Positions 42,857 through 52,806 of a stretch of DNA of 64,000 nucleotides are shown here, in pieces. The notes under the pieces were generated by a model. The model was not told the DNA's origin, did not search any database, and saw only the letters and a list, made by a program, of their open reading frames with translations. Source of the stretch: Actinacidiphila yeochonensis CN732. GTDB lineage: Bacteria > Actinomycetota > Actinomycetes > Streptomycetales > Streptomycetaceae. The DNA is taken from contig NZ_JQNR01000005.1 in NCBI RefSeq assembly GCF_000745345.1, positions 372,001-436,000 of the forward strand, in the 5' to 3' direction. Position 1 is the first letter of the stretch. Every line of letters starts with the position of its first letter. A program made the position numbers and the translations under genes.

Positions 42857-43361
42857 TCAGCCGCCGAGCCTGTCGACCCAGCCGGAGTACAGGTACGCGG
42901 TGCGGGCGCCCTTGGGCTCGCCGTAGATCTGGAGGGGGGCGCCGGTGCGAGGGTCGATCAGCAGGTGTTCGGTCAGACGGGCGCGCCCCCCGACCGTGAA
43001 AGTGAAGCTGACCGAGGTGCCGATGCGGCCGCGGCCGTCCTTCCGGGTGCCGTCGAGGTGCGTCCCGGGGGTGCGTGGCCAGCACCCGCCGGGCCACCCC
43101 GAACAGCCAGCCCGAGACCGTGCCGCGCGCCGGGTCGAAGCCCGACCGGCCGGAGAAGGCCCGCAGCCACACCTCGGACAGCAGGTCGTCGGCGGCGGCG
43201 GGGGCTCGCCGGGCCAGATAGCCGTGCAGCACCGCCGAGTACCGCTCGACCAGCGGCGCGAAGGCCGCCGGCTCCGTGGCGGAACGGGCCAGTAGATCGT
43301 TGTCGTCACCCTCGGGCGGCTCGTGCCCGCCGCTCTTCCCCGCCCTGCGCGGTAGCCGCAT
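42857..43361 (-). pseudogene. ECF sigma factor fused out of frame to a downstream-gene tail
   Basis: From ATG 43361 the frame encodes sigma-70 region 2 of an ECF factor (LLARSATEPAAFAPLVERYS, AADDLLSEVWLRAFSG, SGWLFGVARRVL), then loses sense near 43070. A different frame continues from about DGTRKDGRGRIGTSVSFTF to LLIDPRTGAPLQIYGEPKG and WVDRLGG, stop at 42857. That second part resembles the C-terminal tail of CU044_5270-type proteins, normally encoded right after such sigma factors. An internal deletion that removed sigma region 4 and most of the next gene explains both halves. Confidence 0.7.
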
Positions 43362-43480
43362 TGCCCCTCCCTAGCGGGCCGGTCCGTCCGGCCTCACCCC
43401 CTATTGCGCTTTCCGGGCCGGAGCGTTCGCGAGTCCGCCGCGAGGTGGCGTACGGCTCGGTCCGCGACGGCTTGACGGTC

Positions 43481-43594
43481 CCATACGCGCCCATGCGCGC
43501 CCAGACGCGCCCATGCGCGCCCAGACGCGCCCAGACGCGCCCAGACGCGCCCAGACGCGGAGGCAGGCGCGGAGGCAGGAGCGGAGGCAGGCGC
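43481..43594. repeat. Decamer and dodecamer tandem repeats
   Basis: Eight copies of CCAGACGCGC or CCATGCGCGC (10 bp) run over 43481-43560 and pass into three copies of the 12-mer GCGGAGGCAGGC at about 43558-43594. The tract lies between the sigma-factor remnant and the LAL regulator. The surrounding 477 bp (43362-43838) holds no supported gene. Confidence 0.92.
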
Positions 43595-43838
43595 GGACGG
43601 CCACGGCTGACGGGCGTCCGCCGATCCGAGCGGGCGCGCACCGGAGGCCCGCCGGTCGGACCCCGACTCCGACGCCGGCCCGACTCCCCTGATCCGCTCC
43701 CTGGTCCACGTGCGGGGCGGCCGGTGGACCGAGGTGCGTCCGGCGCCATTGACACACGGCATTCCGATCGTTGTCATGAGCACATGCAATGGTCAGTGGC
43801 CTACCCCCTTTACGGCCCGGGCCAGAAGGAGCCGCACC

Positions 43839-46744
43839 GTGGACGACCGCGCCCCCGTCGACGTCGCGCAGCACCGCACCCGGGCCGGTCGCTCTCCCGG
43901 CTCCCCTACCTCCCCCACCTCCTCCATTTCCCCAGGCTCCCTCGCCTTCCCGGGCCTTCACGGGCCCGGCCTCGCGGCGGAACCCCCCGACGCGGCCGAC
44001 CCCGCGACCCCCGCCCGCGCGGCTGACGCGGCCGTCCGGCTGCTCGCCCGCCATCGCGGCCTCCTGGTCCACGGGCCCGCCGGGATCGGCAAGTCGACGC
44101 TGCTGGCCTCGGTGGCCGCGCGGGCGCAGGAGGAGGGCGTGCTGGTCCTGCGCTGCTCCCCCGCCGCGCAGGACGCGGACCTGCCCTTCGTCGGGGTGGT
44201 CGACCTGTTCGCGCGGGTGCCCGGCCGGGTCGTGGACGGGCTGCCGCCCGGCCTGCGGGCGGCCCTGCCGACGGCGCTGCTGGACGGTCCCGGCCCGGCC
44301 GGGCGGCCGGACGCGCTGGCGGTCCGGGTCGCGGTGCTGGAGGTTCTGCGCCGGCTGGCCGCGTACACGCCGGTCCTGGTGGCCGTCGACGGGTTGCAGT
44401 GGCTGGACCCGTCCAGCGCGGACGTGCTGGCCTTCGCCGCGCGCCGGATCGAGGACGTGGACGTGCGGGTCGTCGCCGCGCTGCGGGTCGCCGAGGGCGA
44501 GCGGCCCGGCGTGCCGGCGCTGTGCCCGCCGGGCAGCGCGCTGCTGGGGGTGCCGCCGCTGCCGGACGCCGAGGTCGCGGCGCTGCTTCCGGCGGGCGGC
44601 CCGTCCGGCCCGGTGCTGCGCGCGGTGCTGCGGATCGCCGCCGGAAACCCGTACTACGCGCAGGAGTTGGCCCGTGCCGCGCCGCGGGACGGGCTCAGCG
44701 CGGAGGCCGGCGGGCGGCTGCCGGTGCCGGGCGGGCTGCGGGCGGTGGTGCTGGAGCGGGTCGCGGGGCTGCCGGCGGCGGTGCGGCAGGCGCTGCTGGT
44801 GGCCGCGGCGGCGGCCCGGCCGGACGTTCCGCTGCTGCGGGCGGCCGGGGTGCGGGGCCCGGACGGCGCGCTGGAGGAGGCCGAGCAGGCCGGGGTGCTG
44901 GCCGTGGACACCGCCCAACAGGTGCGTTTCACGCACCCGTTGCTGGCCGCCGCGGTGTACGCGGACGCCGACGAGCGGGAGCGGCGGTCCGTCCACGCCC
45001 GGCTGGCGAGGGTGGCGAAGGAGCCGGTGGCGGCGGCGCGGCACCTGGCGCTGGCCCGGCCGGGCGAGGACGCCGGCGTGGCGACGGAGCTGATGGCCGC
45101 CGCCCGGGCGGCCCGGGAGCGGGGAGAGCCCGGCGCGGCGGCGGAGTTGGCGGCTATGGCGGTGCGCCGGACCCCGGCCCGGCGGCCGGCCGAACGCGAC
45201 CGTCGGCTGCTGGCCGCCGCCGGCTTCGCCTGCGACGCCGGCCGCTGGGAGGACGCCGAGCGGGCCGCCCGCGCGGTGCTCGCCGAGTCGGCGGCGGCCC
45301 GGGACCGCGTGCACGCCCGGCTGGTCCTGCTGCGCACGGCGGGCCAGGCCCTCGGTGACCGCGGCGAGTTGATCGATGAGGCGTTGCGGGAGGCCGGTGA
45401 AGCACCGGAGTTGCAGGCTCCGCTCTACCACTGGTCAGCAGTACGCGGCCTGTTGACGGGCGCGTTGGGCGAGGCAGAGCTGCACGCGCTGCGGGCGGCG
45501 CGGTGCGCCGAGCGGGCCGGCGACCGGGGCCTGCGGGTCTCCGCGCTGGCCACGCTGGCCCGGGTACGGGCGCTGTCCGGATCGGGCGAGGCGGCCGAGC
45601 GGGCGCTGGCGCAGGCCGCGGCGCTGGCCGGTGACGGGCCGCGCAGCCGCGGCCTGACCCGGATGCGGGCGGTGCTCGCGCTGGACGCCGACCGGGTCGG
45701 CGAGGCGTTGCGGCAGCTCACCGGCCTGCTGGCCGCCACCGGTGAGGGCGACGGGGTGGAGTCCACGGTGGCCTCGCTGGTGGCGCTGACCCGGGCGCAG
45801 GTGCGGGCGGGGGCCTGCCGGGAGGCCCTGCTGACGGCTGGGCGCTGCACCCGGGTGGCGGCCGAGGCCGGCATGGAGTCGGCGCCCGCCCTGTACGCGG
45901 CGGCGCTGGCGGAGACGGTCGGCGGCAGCCCGGCGCGGGCGCGGCAGGCGGCGCTGCGGGCGGTGCGGGCCGCGGAGGAGGACGGCGACCAGTTGTTCCT
46001 GCCGCGGGCGTTGGCGGCGCTGGCGCAGGCGGGGCTGTTCGGAGGGGACCGGGCCGGGGTGGCCGAGGCGGCCGAGGTGCTGCGCCGGGCGGTGCGGATC
46101 GGGGTCGCGATGGGGGCGGCCGACCCGCCGCTGCTGGGCTGGTACGCGGACCTCGCGGAGGCGCTGGTGGCGTTGGGCGAGTCCGCGGTGGCGCGGGAGG
46201 TGCTGGACGAGGCGCACGGGCGGGCCGGGCGGCTGCCGGGCAGCGCGCGGGCGGCGCTGGAGCGGGCCGAGGGCTGCTGGCGGCGGCCGAGGGCCGGCCG
46301 GCGGAGGGCGTGGCGCTGCTGCGGGTGGCGCTGGAGCGGCTGCGGCCGCTGGAGCTGCCGGTGGACCTGGTGCGGACGCTGACCGCGCTGGGCACGGTGG
46401 AGCGGCGCTCCCGGCATAGGGCGGCGGCGCGGGAGGTGCTGGGCGAGGCGCTGCGCCGGGCCGAGGAGGCCGGGGCGGTGCCGCTCGCGGAGCAGGCGCG
46501 GGCCGAACTGGCCCGGGTGGACGCGGTGCCGGCCGCGGCGGCCGAGCGGGGCGGGCTGACGCCCGCGGAGGCACGGGTCGCCGAGCTGGTACGGGGCGGC
46601 GCCACGAACCGGGAGGTGGCGGCGCAGCTGTTCATCAGCGTCAAGACGGTCGAGGGCACCCTGTCCCGGCTCTACCGGCGCTTCGGGGTCCGCTCCCGTA
46701 CCGAGCTGGCGCACCTCATCACGTCGACCACGACGCCGCGTTGA
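43839..46744 (+). pseudogene. LuxR-family LAL regulator, frameshifted
   Basis: A large ATP-binding LuxR regulator of about 968 aa if read through. GTG 43839 has AGAAGGAG 8 nt upstream. The ATPase P-loop is GPAGIGKSTLL (about 80-90), followed by VLVAVDGLQWLDPSSADVL and GNPYYAQELARA; the middle is TPR-like. The frame breaks at about 46273 (GCCGAGGGCTGCTGG): one more G restores AEGLLAAAEGRPAEGVALLR. The HTH, LTPAEARVAELVRGGATNRE VAAQLFISVKTVEGTLSRLY split across residues about 895-940, is in the new frame to 46744. Without the indel this is a normal LAL protein; with it, the product lacks DNA binding. Confidence 0.85.
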
Positions 46745-46894
46745 CCCTTGCCGGACTCCGGCGCCGACGAACGACCGCACCCGCGCCTGGTCGACCAGGC
46801 CGCACCGCCCCGAGTCGGCCAGGCCGCACCGCGCCTCCTCAACCACACCGCGTCTCCTCGACCGCACCGCGTCTCCTCGACCGAACAGGGCGAC

Positions 46895-46952
46895 AGGGCG
46901 GCAGGGCGGCCGGACGGCAGGGCAGCAGGGCGGCAGGGCGGCCGGACGGCAG
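46895..46952. repeat. 26-bp direct repeat upstream of the sedolisin gene
   Basis: A 26-bp unit starting AGGGCGGCAGGGCGG is present at 46895-46920 and 46927-46952 (period 32 bp). Just before it, GCGTCTCCTCGACCG-type units repeat at about 46849-46883. The spacer 46745-47131 holds no gene; the sedolisin promoter lies at its right end. Confidence 0.85.
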
Positions 46953-47131
46953 CCCTTGGGTGAAAGCCCGGCGACATGTCACGGCGATCCGCCGCCACAC
47001 GTCGACGGTCCGGCGCAACACATCCTTAACAGGCGTCGCAAGGGTTCCCACGCTTACGTCCCGTCACATGCGGAACCTAGCGTGGACACGTCCCCGAACC
47101 GGGGCCCCCGACCCACGCATGGAGGACCTTC

Positions 47132-48775
47132 GTGACACTCCGTCGGAAACTGCTGGTGGCCACCGCCGCCCCGGCGCTGCTGCTGGCGGCCATCCCCGCC
47201 GCCGCCCACGCCGCCTCGGGCCAGCCGGGCGCCGCCCGTACCGCGATCGCCGGCGACGCGGTGCCGAGCCTGGGTGCGCACGCGGTGCGCACCGGCTCGG
47301 TTGCGTCCAACGACCGGATATCGGTCGCGGTGAGCCTGACGCCGCGCGACGCGCAGGGGCTGGCCGCCTTCGTGAAGCAGGTCAGCGACCCGAGTTCGGC
47401 GACGTACGGCCACTACCTGACGACGTCCCAGTTCGCCGCGGAGTACGGCCGCACCAGCGCCGAGGTGAAGCAGGTCACCGACTACCTCGCCGCGCAGGGC
47501 CTGAAGGTCGGCACGGTCCACTCGGGCAACCTGCTGGTCGACGCCACCGGCACCGCCGCCCAGGTGCGCAAGGCGTTCGGCACCTCGCTGTCGACGTACC
47601 GGGACGGCTCCACCGGCAGCACCTTCTACTCCAACGACGCGGCGCCCTCGCTGCCGTCCTCGATCGCCTCGCTCGTCGGCGACGTCTCGGGCCTCAACAG
47701 CCAGGCGAAGCTGCACCACCAGCCGACCACCCTGGCCAACCCGTCGGCGAGCCCGCACAACGGCCCCGGCGGCGGCTACACGCCGGCCCAGATCAAGGGC
47801 GGCTACAACGTCTCCGGCACCTACACGGGCAGCGGCCAGAAGGTCGCGCTGCTGGAGTTCGACGGGTTCAAGCAGTCCAACATCACCTCCTACGACAGCC
47901 ACTACAGCCTGAGCTCCACCGCGCCGACCGTGACGAAGGTCGACGGCGGCTCCGGCTCGCTGGGCGACGGCGAGGTCGAGGTGGAGCTGGACATCGAGGT
48001 GCTCAACGCGGTCGCCCCGGCCGCGAACGTCACCGTCTTCGAGGGCCCCAACTCCGACGCCGGCGAGGTCGACACCTACCAGGCGATCGTCGACAGCGGC
48101 ATCCCCGTGACGTCGATCAGCTGGGGCGCCGCCGAGTCGCAGCGCACCGCCTCCAACATCAGCGCGGTGGACGCGGTCTTCGAGCAGGGCGCGGCCGAGG
48201 GCCTGGGCTTCTTCGCGGCCTCCGGTGACAGCGGTTCGGACGACGCGGGCACCGGCGGCACCTCCGTCGACTACCCGGCCAGCGACCCGTACGTGACCGG
48301 TGTCGGCGGCACCACGCTCACCGTGACCTCCGCGAACGCCTGGAGCAAGGAGACCGCCTGGTCCGGCGGCGGTGGCGGCAAGTCCAGCACGTTCGCCATC
48401 CCGAGCTGGCAGACGCCGGTGCAGAAGACGCAGGGCGGCGGCAAGCGGCAGGTGCCGGACGTGGCGGCGCTCGCCAACCCGTCCCCGGGCGTGTCGATCT
48501 ACACCGAGGGCACCTGGGCCCAGGTCGGCGGCACCAGCGCGGCGGCCCCGGAGTGGGCGGCCTTCGCGGCGCTCTACAACCAGCAGGCGGCGGCCGCCGG
48601 CAAGGCGCGGCTCGGCTTCGCCAACCCCGCCCTCTACGCGGCGAACGGCACCGGCTTCCACGACGTCACCAGCGGCAGCAACGGCGCCTACTCCTCGGCC
48701 ACCGGCTGGGACTTCACCACCGGCTGGGGTTCGTACAACGCGGCGACGCTGGCCACGAAGCTCCTCAGCCAGTGA
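47132..48775 (+). CDS. Secreted S53 (sedolisin/kumamolisin) peptidase
   Basis: 547-aa acid serine-carboxyl protease. A signal peptide (1-27, ending AHAA) precedes an inhibitory pro-domain (about 40-205: VSLTPRDAQGLAAFVKQVSDP, YLTTSQFAAEYG). The catalytic triad is visible: Glu and Asp in GEVEVELDIEVL (about 279-290), oxyanion Asp in ASGDSGSDD, and Ser469 in GGTSAAAPEW. The C-terminal GYNDVTSGSN-type calcium loop appears as FHDVTSGSNG with TGWDFTTGWGS. Start GTG 47132 has GGAGG at 47121-47125. Expected to be secreted via Sec and to activate itself in acid. Confidence 0.95.
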   Translation: MTLRRKLLVATAAPALLLAAIPAAAHAASGQPGAARTAIAGDAVPSLGAHAVRTGSVASNDRISVAVSLTPRDAQGLAAFVKQVSDPSSATYGHYLTTSQFAAEYGRTSAEVKQVTDYLAAQGLKVGTVHSGNLLVDATGTAAQVRKAFGTSLSTYRDGSTGSTFYSNDAAPSLPSSIASLVGDVSGLNSQAKLHHQPTTLANPSASPHNGPGGGYTPAQIKGGYNVSGTYTGSGQKVALLEFDGFKQSNITSYDSHYSLSSTAPTVTKVDGGSGSLGDGEVEVELDIEVLNAVAPAANVTVFEGPNSDAGEVDTYQAIVDSGIPVTSISWGAAESQRTASNISAVDAVFEQGAAEGLGFFAASGDSGSDDAGTGGTSVDYPASDPYVTGVGGTTLTVTSANAWSKETAWSGGGGGKSSTFAIPSWQTPVQKTQGGGKRQVPDVAALANPSPGVSIYTEGTWAQVGGTSAAAPEWAAFAALYNQQAAAAGKARLGFANPALYAANGTGFHDVTSGSNGAYSSATGWDFTTGWGSYNAATLATKLLSQ

Positions 48776-48857
48776 CGCGGTGAACGCTCCGCGCCCGCCG
48801 GACCGGCGATCCCGTGACCAGGCGCGGCGCACCAGCTGAACCAGGAACGGCCCTGCT

Positions 48858-48908
48858 GAACGGCCCTGCGGTGGCCCGCCGACCGGCGGCTCTCCCGCAG
48901 GGCCGTTC
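48858..48908. terminator. Terminator after the sedolisin gene
   Basis: GAACGGCCCTGCGG (48858-48871) pairs perfectly with CCGCAGGGCCGTTC (48895-48908); a second copy of the left arm, GGAACGGCCCTGC at 48844-48856, could compete. It lies between the convergent sedolisin and DUF2252 genes. Confidence 0.88.
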
Positions 48909-48998
48909 CACGTCGCGGCAGCCCGTCAGCCCGTCAACCGGCAGCCCGGAAGCCCGTCAACCGGCGGCCTTCCGGCCCGCGCCCCGGTGGGACCTGCC

Positions 48999-50736
48999 CT
49001 ACTCGGCGGACTTGGCGGACTTGCCCGACGTGGCGGGCTTGGCGGGCTTGGCGGGCTTCAGGGCTCCGGGGTTCTCGTCGGCGGCGGGGAGGCGGCCGGA
49101 GCGGATGGCGGCGACGAGGGACGCGTGGTCGCGCTCGTTCTGGTCGGCGTAGGACTCCGCGAACTCGGCGACGGCCTCGTCGAAGACGCTCCCCCCGCCG
49201 AGGTACGCGGCGATGGCGATCCGGTCCCCGGAGCGGGCGTGCGCGCGGGCCAGGGTCGCGCCGCACAGTTCGGCGAACGCGGCCATGCCGTCCGGGACCA
49301 TCCGCTCGGGCTCGGGAATGCCCTTCCAGTCCCGCAGTTGGCGTACGTAGAAGTCGCGGCGTACGCCGTCGATCCCGTCGACGCGCTCCCAGCCGAGGAA
49401 GATGTCGCTGGTCGCCTGCATCAACCGCTGTCCGGACACGACTCGTTCGCCTTCCGGGCCCTGCCAGCCCTGCCCGCCGGCGAAGGGCGCCAGCGCCGAG
49501 GGCCCGGCCTCCTTGGCCTGGAGGAAGAGCGGGTCGCCGCCGTCCCGGCCGAGCAGCAGCACGATCCAGCAGCGGGTGCCGACGCTGCCGACGCCGACGA
49601 CCTTCCGCGCCATGTCCGCCACCCGGTACTGCTCCAGCAGGAACCTCCGGTCGGAGGCGAGGGTGTGGCCGTAGCGCTCCAGCAGCTGCCGGATGGCCGT
49701 CTCGACCTCCTCGCGGTCGCGCCGCTCGACCTCGGGGATCAGGTCGCGCAACGGCACCAGCAGCGGCGGGTCGGCCGCGATCCGCCGCACACCGCCGACC
49801 TCCTCGGTCAGCCGGTCGAACGCCTGGAGGGTGTCGCGGCCGCGCGCCTTGGCCGCCATCCGCTCGAACCGGCCCCGCGCCCGGTCGCTGACCCGCCCGG
49901 AGAACCGCTCCCGCACCCATGCCTCGTCGACGTGGGAGTACCAGACGGCCAGGTTGCCCATCGACGCGAACTCCCGCATCCGCTCCCGGTAGGCCCGCAC
50001 CGCGCGCCGCACGATCCGTGAACGCTCCTTCGCCGAGAAGCCGTTGGCCCGCGCGGCGACGACCAGGCTGGTGGCGAAGCGCTTGACGTCCCACTCCCAG
50101 GGGCCGGGCAGCGTCTCGTCGAAGTCGTTGATGTCGAACATCATGTGGCGCTCGGGCGAGGCGAGCAGCCGGAAGTTGAGCAGGTGGGCGTCGCCGCACA
50201 GCTGGGTCTCGATCCCGGTTCTCGGCGTCCCCGCCAGGTCCTCGGCCATGACGGCCGCCGCACCCCGGTAGAAGCGGAACGGCGACTCGGCCATCCGCGC
50301 GTACCGGATCGGCACCAGCTCCTGGAGCCGGTACGCCGACTGCTGCTCGACCATCTCCACGACGTCCCGCCGGTCGGACGCGGGCTCGTACCCGGCGTGG
50401 CTGGAGCGCGGCACCCGAGCCCGCGCGCCCCGTCCGAGCTCGGCCCGCTCCTGCGGGGTACGCCGCCGCGCCGCCAGAGCCCGCGGGTCCGGGCGCGCCC
50501 GCCCGGCCCCGCCCGCCCGCCCGGCCCCGCGCGGGCCGGGCGACCTTGCCGCCTCCGGCGAACGTGCCCATCACGGGCCCGTCCACCACGGGTGCGCCCT
50601 TCGCGGACTTCGCGGCCCCGGTTGGCTTCGCGGCTCCCGTTGGCTTCGCGGACTTCGCGGGCTTCGCGGAGGAGCCGGACGCGGGCTTGGCGGACTTCGC
50701 GGAGGAGCCGGACGCGGGCTTGGCGGGCGGGGCCAT
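48999..50736 (-). pseudogene. DUF2252 protein with frameshifted N-terminus
   Basis: The body from 50414 down to 48999 is a DUF2252 protein: VPIRYARMAESPFRFYRGAA, LCGDAHLLNF, MMFDINDFDETLPGPWEWDV, AVWYSHVDEAWV, LGRDGGDPLFLQAKEA and GSVFDEAVAEFAESYA, about 470 aa. The usual DUF2252 lead-in (here RRTPQERAELGRGARARVPRSSH) continues upstream of GTG 50414, but that frame meets a stop near 50570 before any start. A frame starting at ATG 50736 supplies an Ala/Lys/Pro-rich leader. The switch between them, in the G/C run at about 50490-50540, needs a one-base loss. The C-terminus also has a KPAKPAKPATSGKSAKSAE tail. Unknown function, related in fold to kinases. Confidence 0.75.
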
Positions 50737-50739
50737 GAG

Positions 50740-51207
50740 CTACCGCCTCTCGCCCGCGTCGTAGTGGCGGTCGTGGTCGTGGCGGTCGTAGTGGTGGTCG
50801 TGGTGGTGGAAGCTGCTTGCCAGCGCCCAGATCACGAACACGTCGATCCCGATCAGGATCAGCGCCCAGAACGGGTACCTGGGCAGCCACATGAAGTTGG
50901 CGATCAGCGACAGCCCGGCCAGGAAGATGGCGAGGAACCGTGCCCACACCGCGCCTCCGAAGAGCGCGATACCGGCCAGCACCACCAGGATGCCGAGGAT
51001 CAGGTGAATCCATCCCCAGCTGGTCAGGTTGAACGAGTAGGCGTAGTGGGGACCGGCGACGAAGACGTCGTCCTTGAGGATCGCCGCGATGCCTTCCAGG
51101 ATGGCCACCGCACCGCTGAAGATCAGCATGAAGGCGGCAAAGAGAATCCCGCTGGACCGCCAGATCTGCGTACTCTTGCTCTCGCCTCGCCGTACATCGG
51201 AGGACAT
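50740..51207 (-). CDS. DUF7144-like small membrane protein
   Basis: 155 aa with four hydrophobic segments: GILFAAFMLIFSGAVAILEG, GWIHLILGILVVLAGIALFG, RFLAIFLAGLSLIANFMWL and ALILIGIDVFVIWALASSF. Between the first two is DDVFVAGPHYAYSFNLTSWG, a stretch I associate with the DUF7144 family. The C-terminus is a His/Asp/Tyr cluster (HHHDHHYDRHDHDRHYD). Start ATG 51207. Its stop is 3 bp before the DUF2252 start, so both are probably one operon. Function unknown. Confidence 0.85.
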   Translation of the reverse strand: MSSDVRRGESKSTQIWRSSGILFAAFMLIFSGAVAILEGIAAILKDDVFVAGPHYAYSFNLTSWGWIHLILGILVVLAGIALFGGAVWARFLAIFLAGLSLIANFMWLPRYPFWALILIGIDVFVIWALASSFHHHDHHYDRHDHDRHYDAGERR

Positions 51208-51419
51208 TGCCGGGGCTCCTCTCGCCACGCCGTGGCTGGCCCGGTGCGGGTCGGCCCGATCCGGCACTCTCAGCGTGACACGTCCGGACCAATCCGGCAT
51301 TACGGGGCGTAAGGCGCTGGTCTACAGCCCCGGCCACGGGTCACCCGACGTGACGACAGCACCACCTGCCGCCCGTTGGTGGAGGCGGTTGGCCCGACCA
51401 CCGCGCGCAGGTATTCGCG

Positions 51420-52220
51420 TCAGGGGATTCTGGCGACGCCGACATGGAAGCCGCTCCGCTCGCAGGCCGGCGCCGGGCCCTCCTGGTACCACTCGGTGGC
51501 GGACACCAGCCCCGGCGCGACGAGTTCCAACCCGTCGAAGAAGAGCTCGACCTCCCCGCGCGTACGCAACCGCAGCGGGATCGCGCCCTTCTTGAACTCG
51601 GCCTCGATCTTCCCCTCCCACTCCGGGTGCTGATCGGCCGTCCCGTGCGAGAGGACCAGGTAACTGCCCGACGGAAGCCCCTCCACCAGAGCGCGCACGA
51701 TGCCGTACGGGTCCTCGCCGTCGGGCAGGAAGTGCAGGAGGGCGAGCAGGGACAAGGCCACGGGACGTCCGAGGTCGAGCCGTTCACCCGCGCGCTCCAG
51801 GATGGCCGCGGGCTGCCGCACGTCCGCGTGCAGGAAGCCGGTGGCACCCTCCGGCGTGCCGGCCAGCAGCGCCTCCGCGTGCGGCAGGACGCTCGGGTCG
51901 TTGTCCACGTACACGATCCGGGCGGCGGGCACGATCGCCTGCACGACCTGGTGCACGTTGGGCTCGGTGGGAATCCCGGAACCGATGTCGAGGAACTGGT
52001 CGATGCCGTTCTTCGCCAGCCAGGCGGCCGCGCGGTGCATGAACGCCCGGTTCCGGGCCGCGTTGCCACGCGTCTCCCCCGGCAGCGCCTCACCGACCCT
52101 CCGGTCGACGGGGTAGTTGTCTCTGCCGCCCAGCAACCAGTCGTAGATGCGCGCCGGGTGCGGCGTGCTGGTATCGACGTAGGGGCGCGACGCATCGGCG
52201 GTCACTGGACGGACACTCAC
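51420..52220 (-). CDS. DUF574-type SAM-dependent methyltransferase
   Basis: 266-aa methyltransferase of the actinobacterial DUF574 (Methyltransf_19) family. The family lead RPYVDTSTPHPARIYDWLLGG and DNYPVDRRVGE is followed by the SAM-binding FLDIGSGIPTEPNVHQV, IVYVDNDPSVLPHAEALL and ALLHFLPDGEDPYGIVRAL. The ends PGLVSATEWYQEG are also typical. Start GTG 52220 is used (GGGAGGGAG upstream); GTG 52226 is two codons longer. The substrate of the family is unknown; one gene family has many copies in Streptomyces genomes. Confidence 0.92.
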   Translation of the reverse strand: MSVRPVTADASRPYVDTSTPHPARIYDWLLGGRDNYPVDRRVGEALPGETRGNAARNRAFMHRAAAWLAKNGIDQFLDIGSGIPTEPNVHQVVQAIVPAARIVYVDNDPSVLPHAEALLAGTPEGATGFLHADVRQPAAILERAGERLDLGRPVALSLLALLHFLPDGEDPYGIVRALVEGLPSGSYLVLSHGTADQHPEWEGKIEAEFKKGAIPLRLRTRGEVELFFDGLELVAPGLVSATEWYQEGPAPACERSGFHVGVARIP

Positions 52221-52463
52221 GGACACTCCCTCCCACCCGGCATCCGCGCAGGTCACAGGGGATGGCGCCGTTAGCGCCGACCCCCGCGGCAAGCGGTGGT
52301 CACACCGGACAGAGCTAGGACATCGGCGGCGGGCGGGACGCGACGCGTATGCGGATACGCGCAGCACACCCACCGGTGGAGAACGTTCTGTCTTCCTCAT
52401 TAGAGACGCTCCCCCACGCCACCGTCAAGACCGAACGTTCTGCCTCTTCCGCTGATGGCCTGA

Positions 52464-52715
52464 TCACCCGAGCCCAACCCCAGAAGGTGCGACCTCGTGG
52501 GTGACATCCGGCGTGACGTCCGGCGTGACGTCCGGAGCACGCAAGCGGGGCCGGGCTCCGCCGGGGGCCACGGGCCAGGGAGCACTGCCGGTCCGGAAGC
52601 GCGAGGCGTCCTCTCCGAACGTCCCGTCGGCGGCGAAGCAGGTGAGCCGGATGCCGTCCGCGTCCGCGAGCCCCAACGGCGCGCCGGGGTGCGGTCCTTC
52701 CCCGGTGATCGACAT
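52464..52715 (-). CDS. Possible small hypothetical protein
   Basis: 83 codons from ATG 52715: begins MSITGEGPHPGAPLGLADAD, continues GIRLTCFAADGTFGEDASRF and ends in a DVTPDVTPDVTHEV repeat. No family is recognised and the ribosome binding site is weak. It is kept because its codon use looks better than the opposite-strand frames here, but it could be non-coding. Confidence 0.3.
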   Translation of the reverse strand: MSITGEGPHPGAPLGLADADGIRLTCFAADGTFGEDASRFRTGSAPWPVAPGGARPRLRAPDVTPDVTPDVTHEVAPSGVGLG

Positions 52716-52806
52716 CCCAAAGGGCTCAGCCGCGCTTTCCGGCCGTGGCATCCTGGTGCGAGCCTCTGGGCGGGACGGCTCAGGAGCGTCGGACGACGGA
52801 GGACGG

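Noticed and set aside
43481..43594. Possible CRISPR array
   Set aside because: The units are 10-12 bp with no unique spacers, a simple minisatellite.
46741..48228. 495-codon plus-strand frame
   Set aside because: Shadow of the sedolisin gene in the wrong frame; the signal peptide, catalytic residues and ribosome binding site are all in the 47132 frame.
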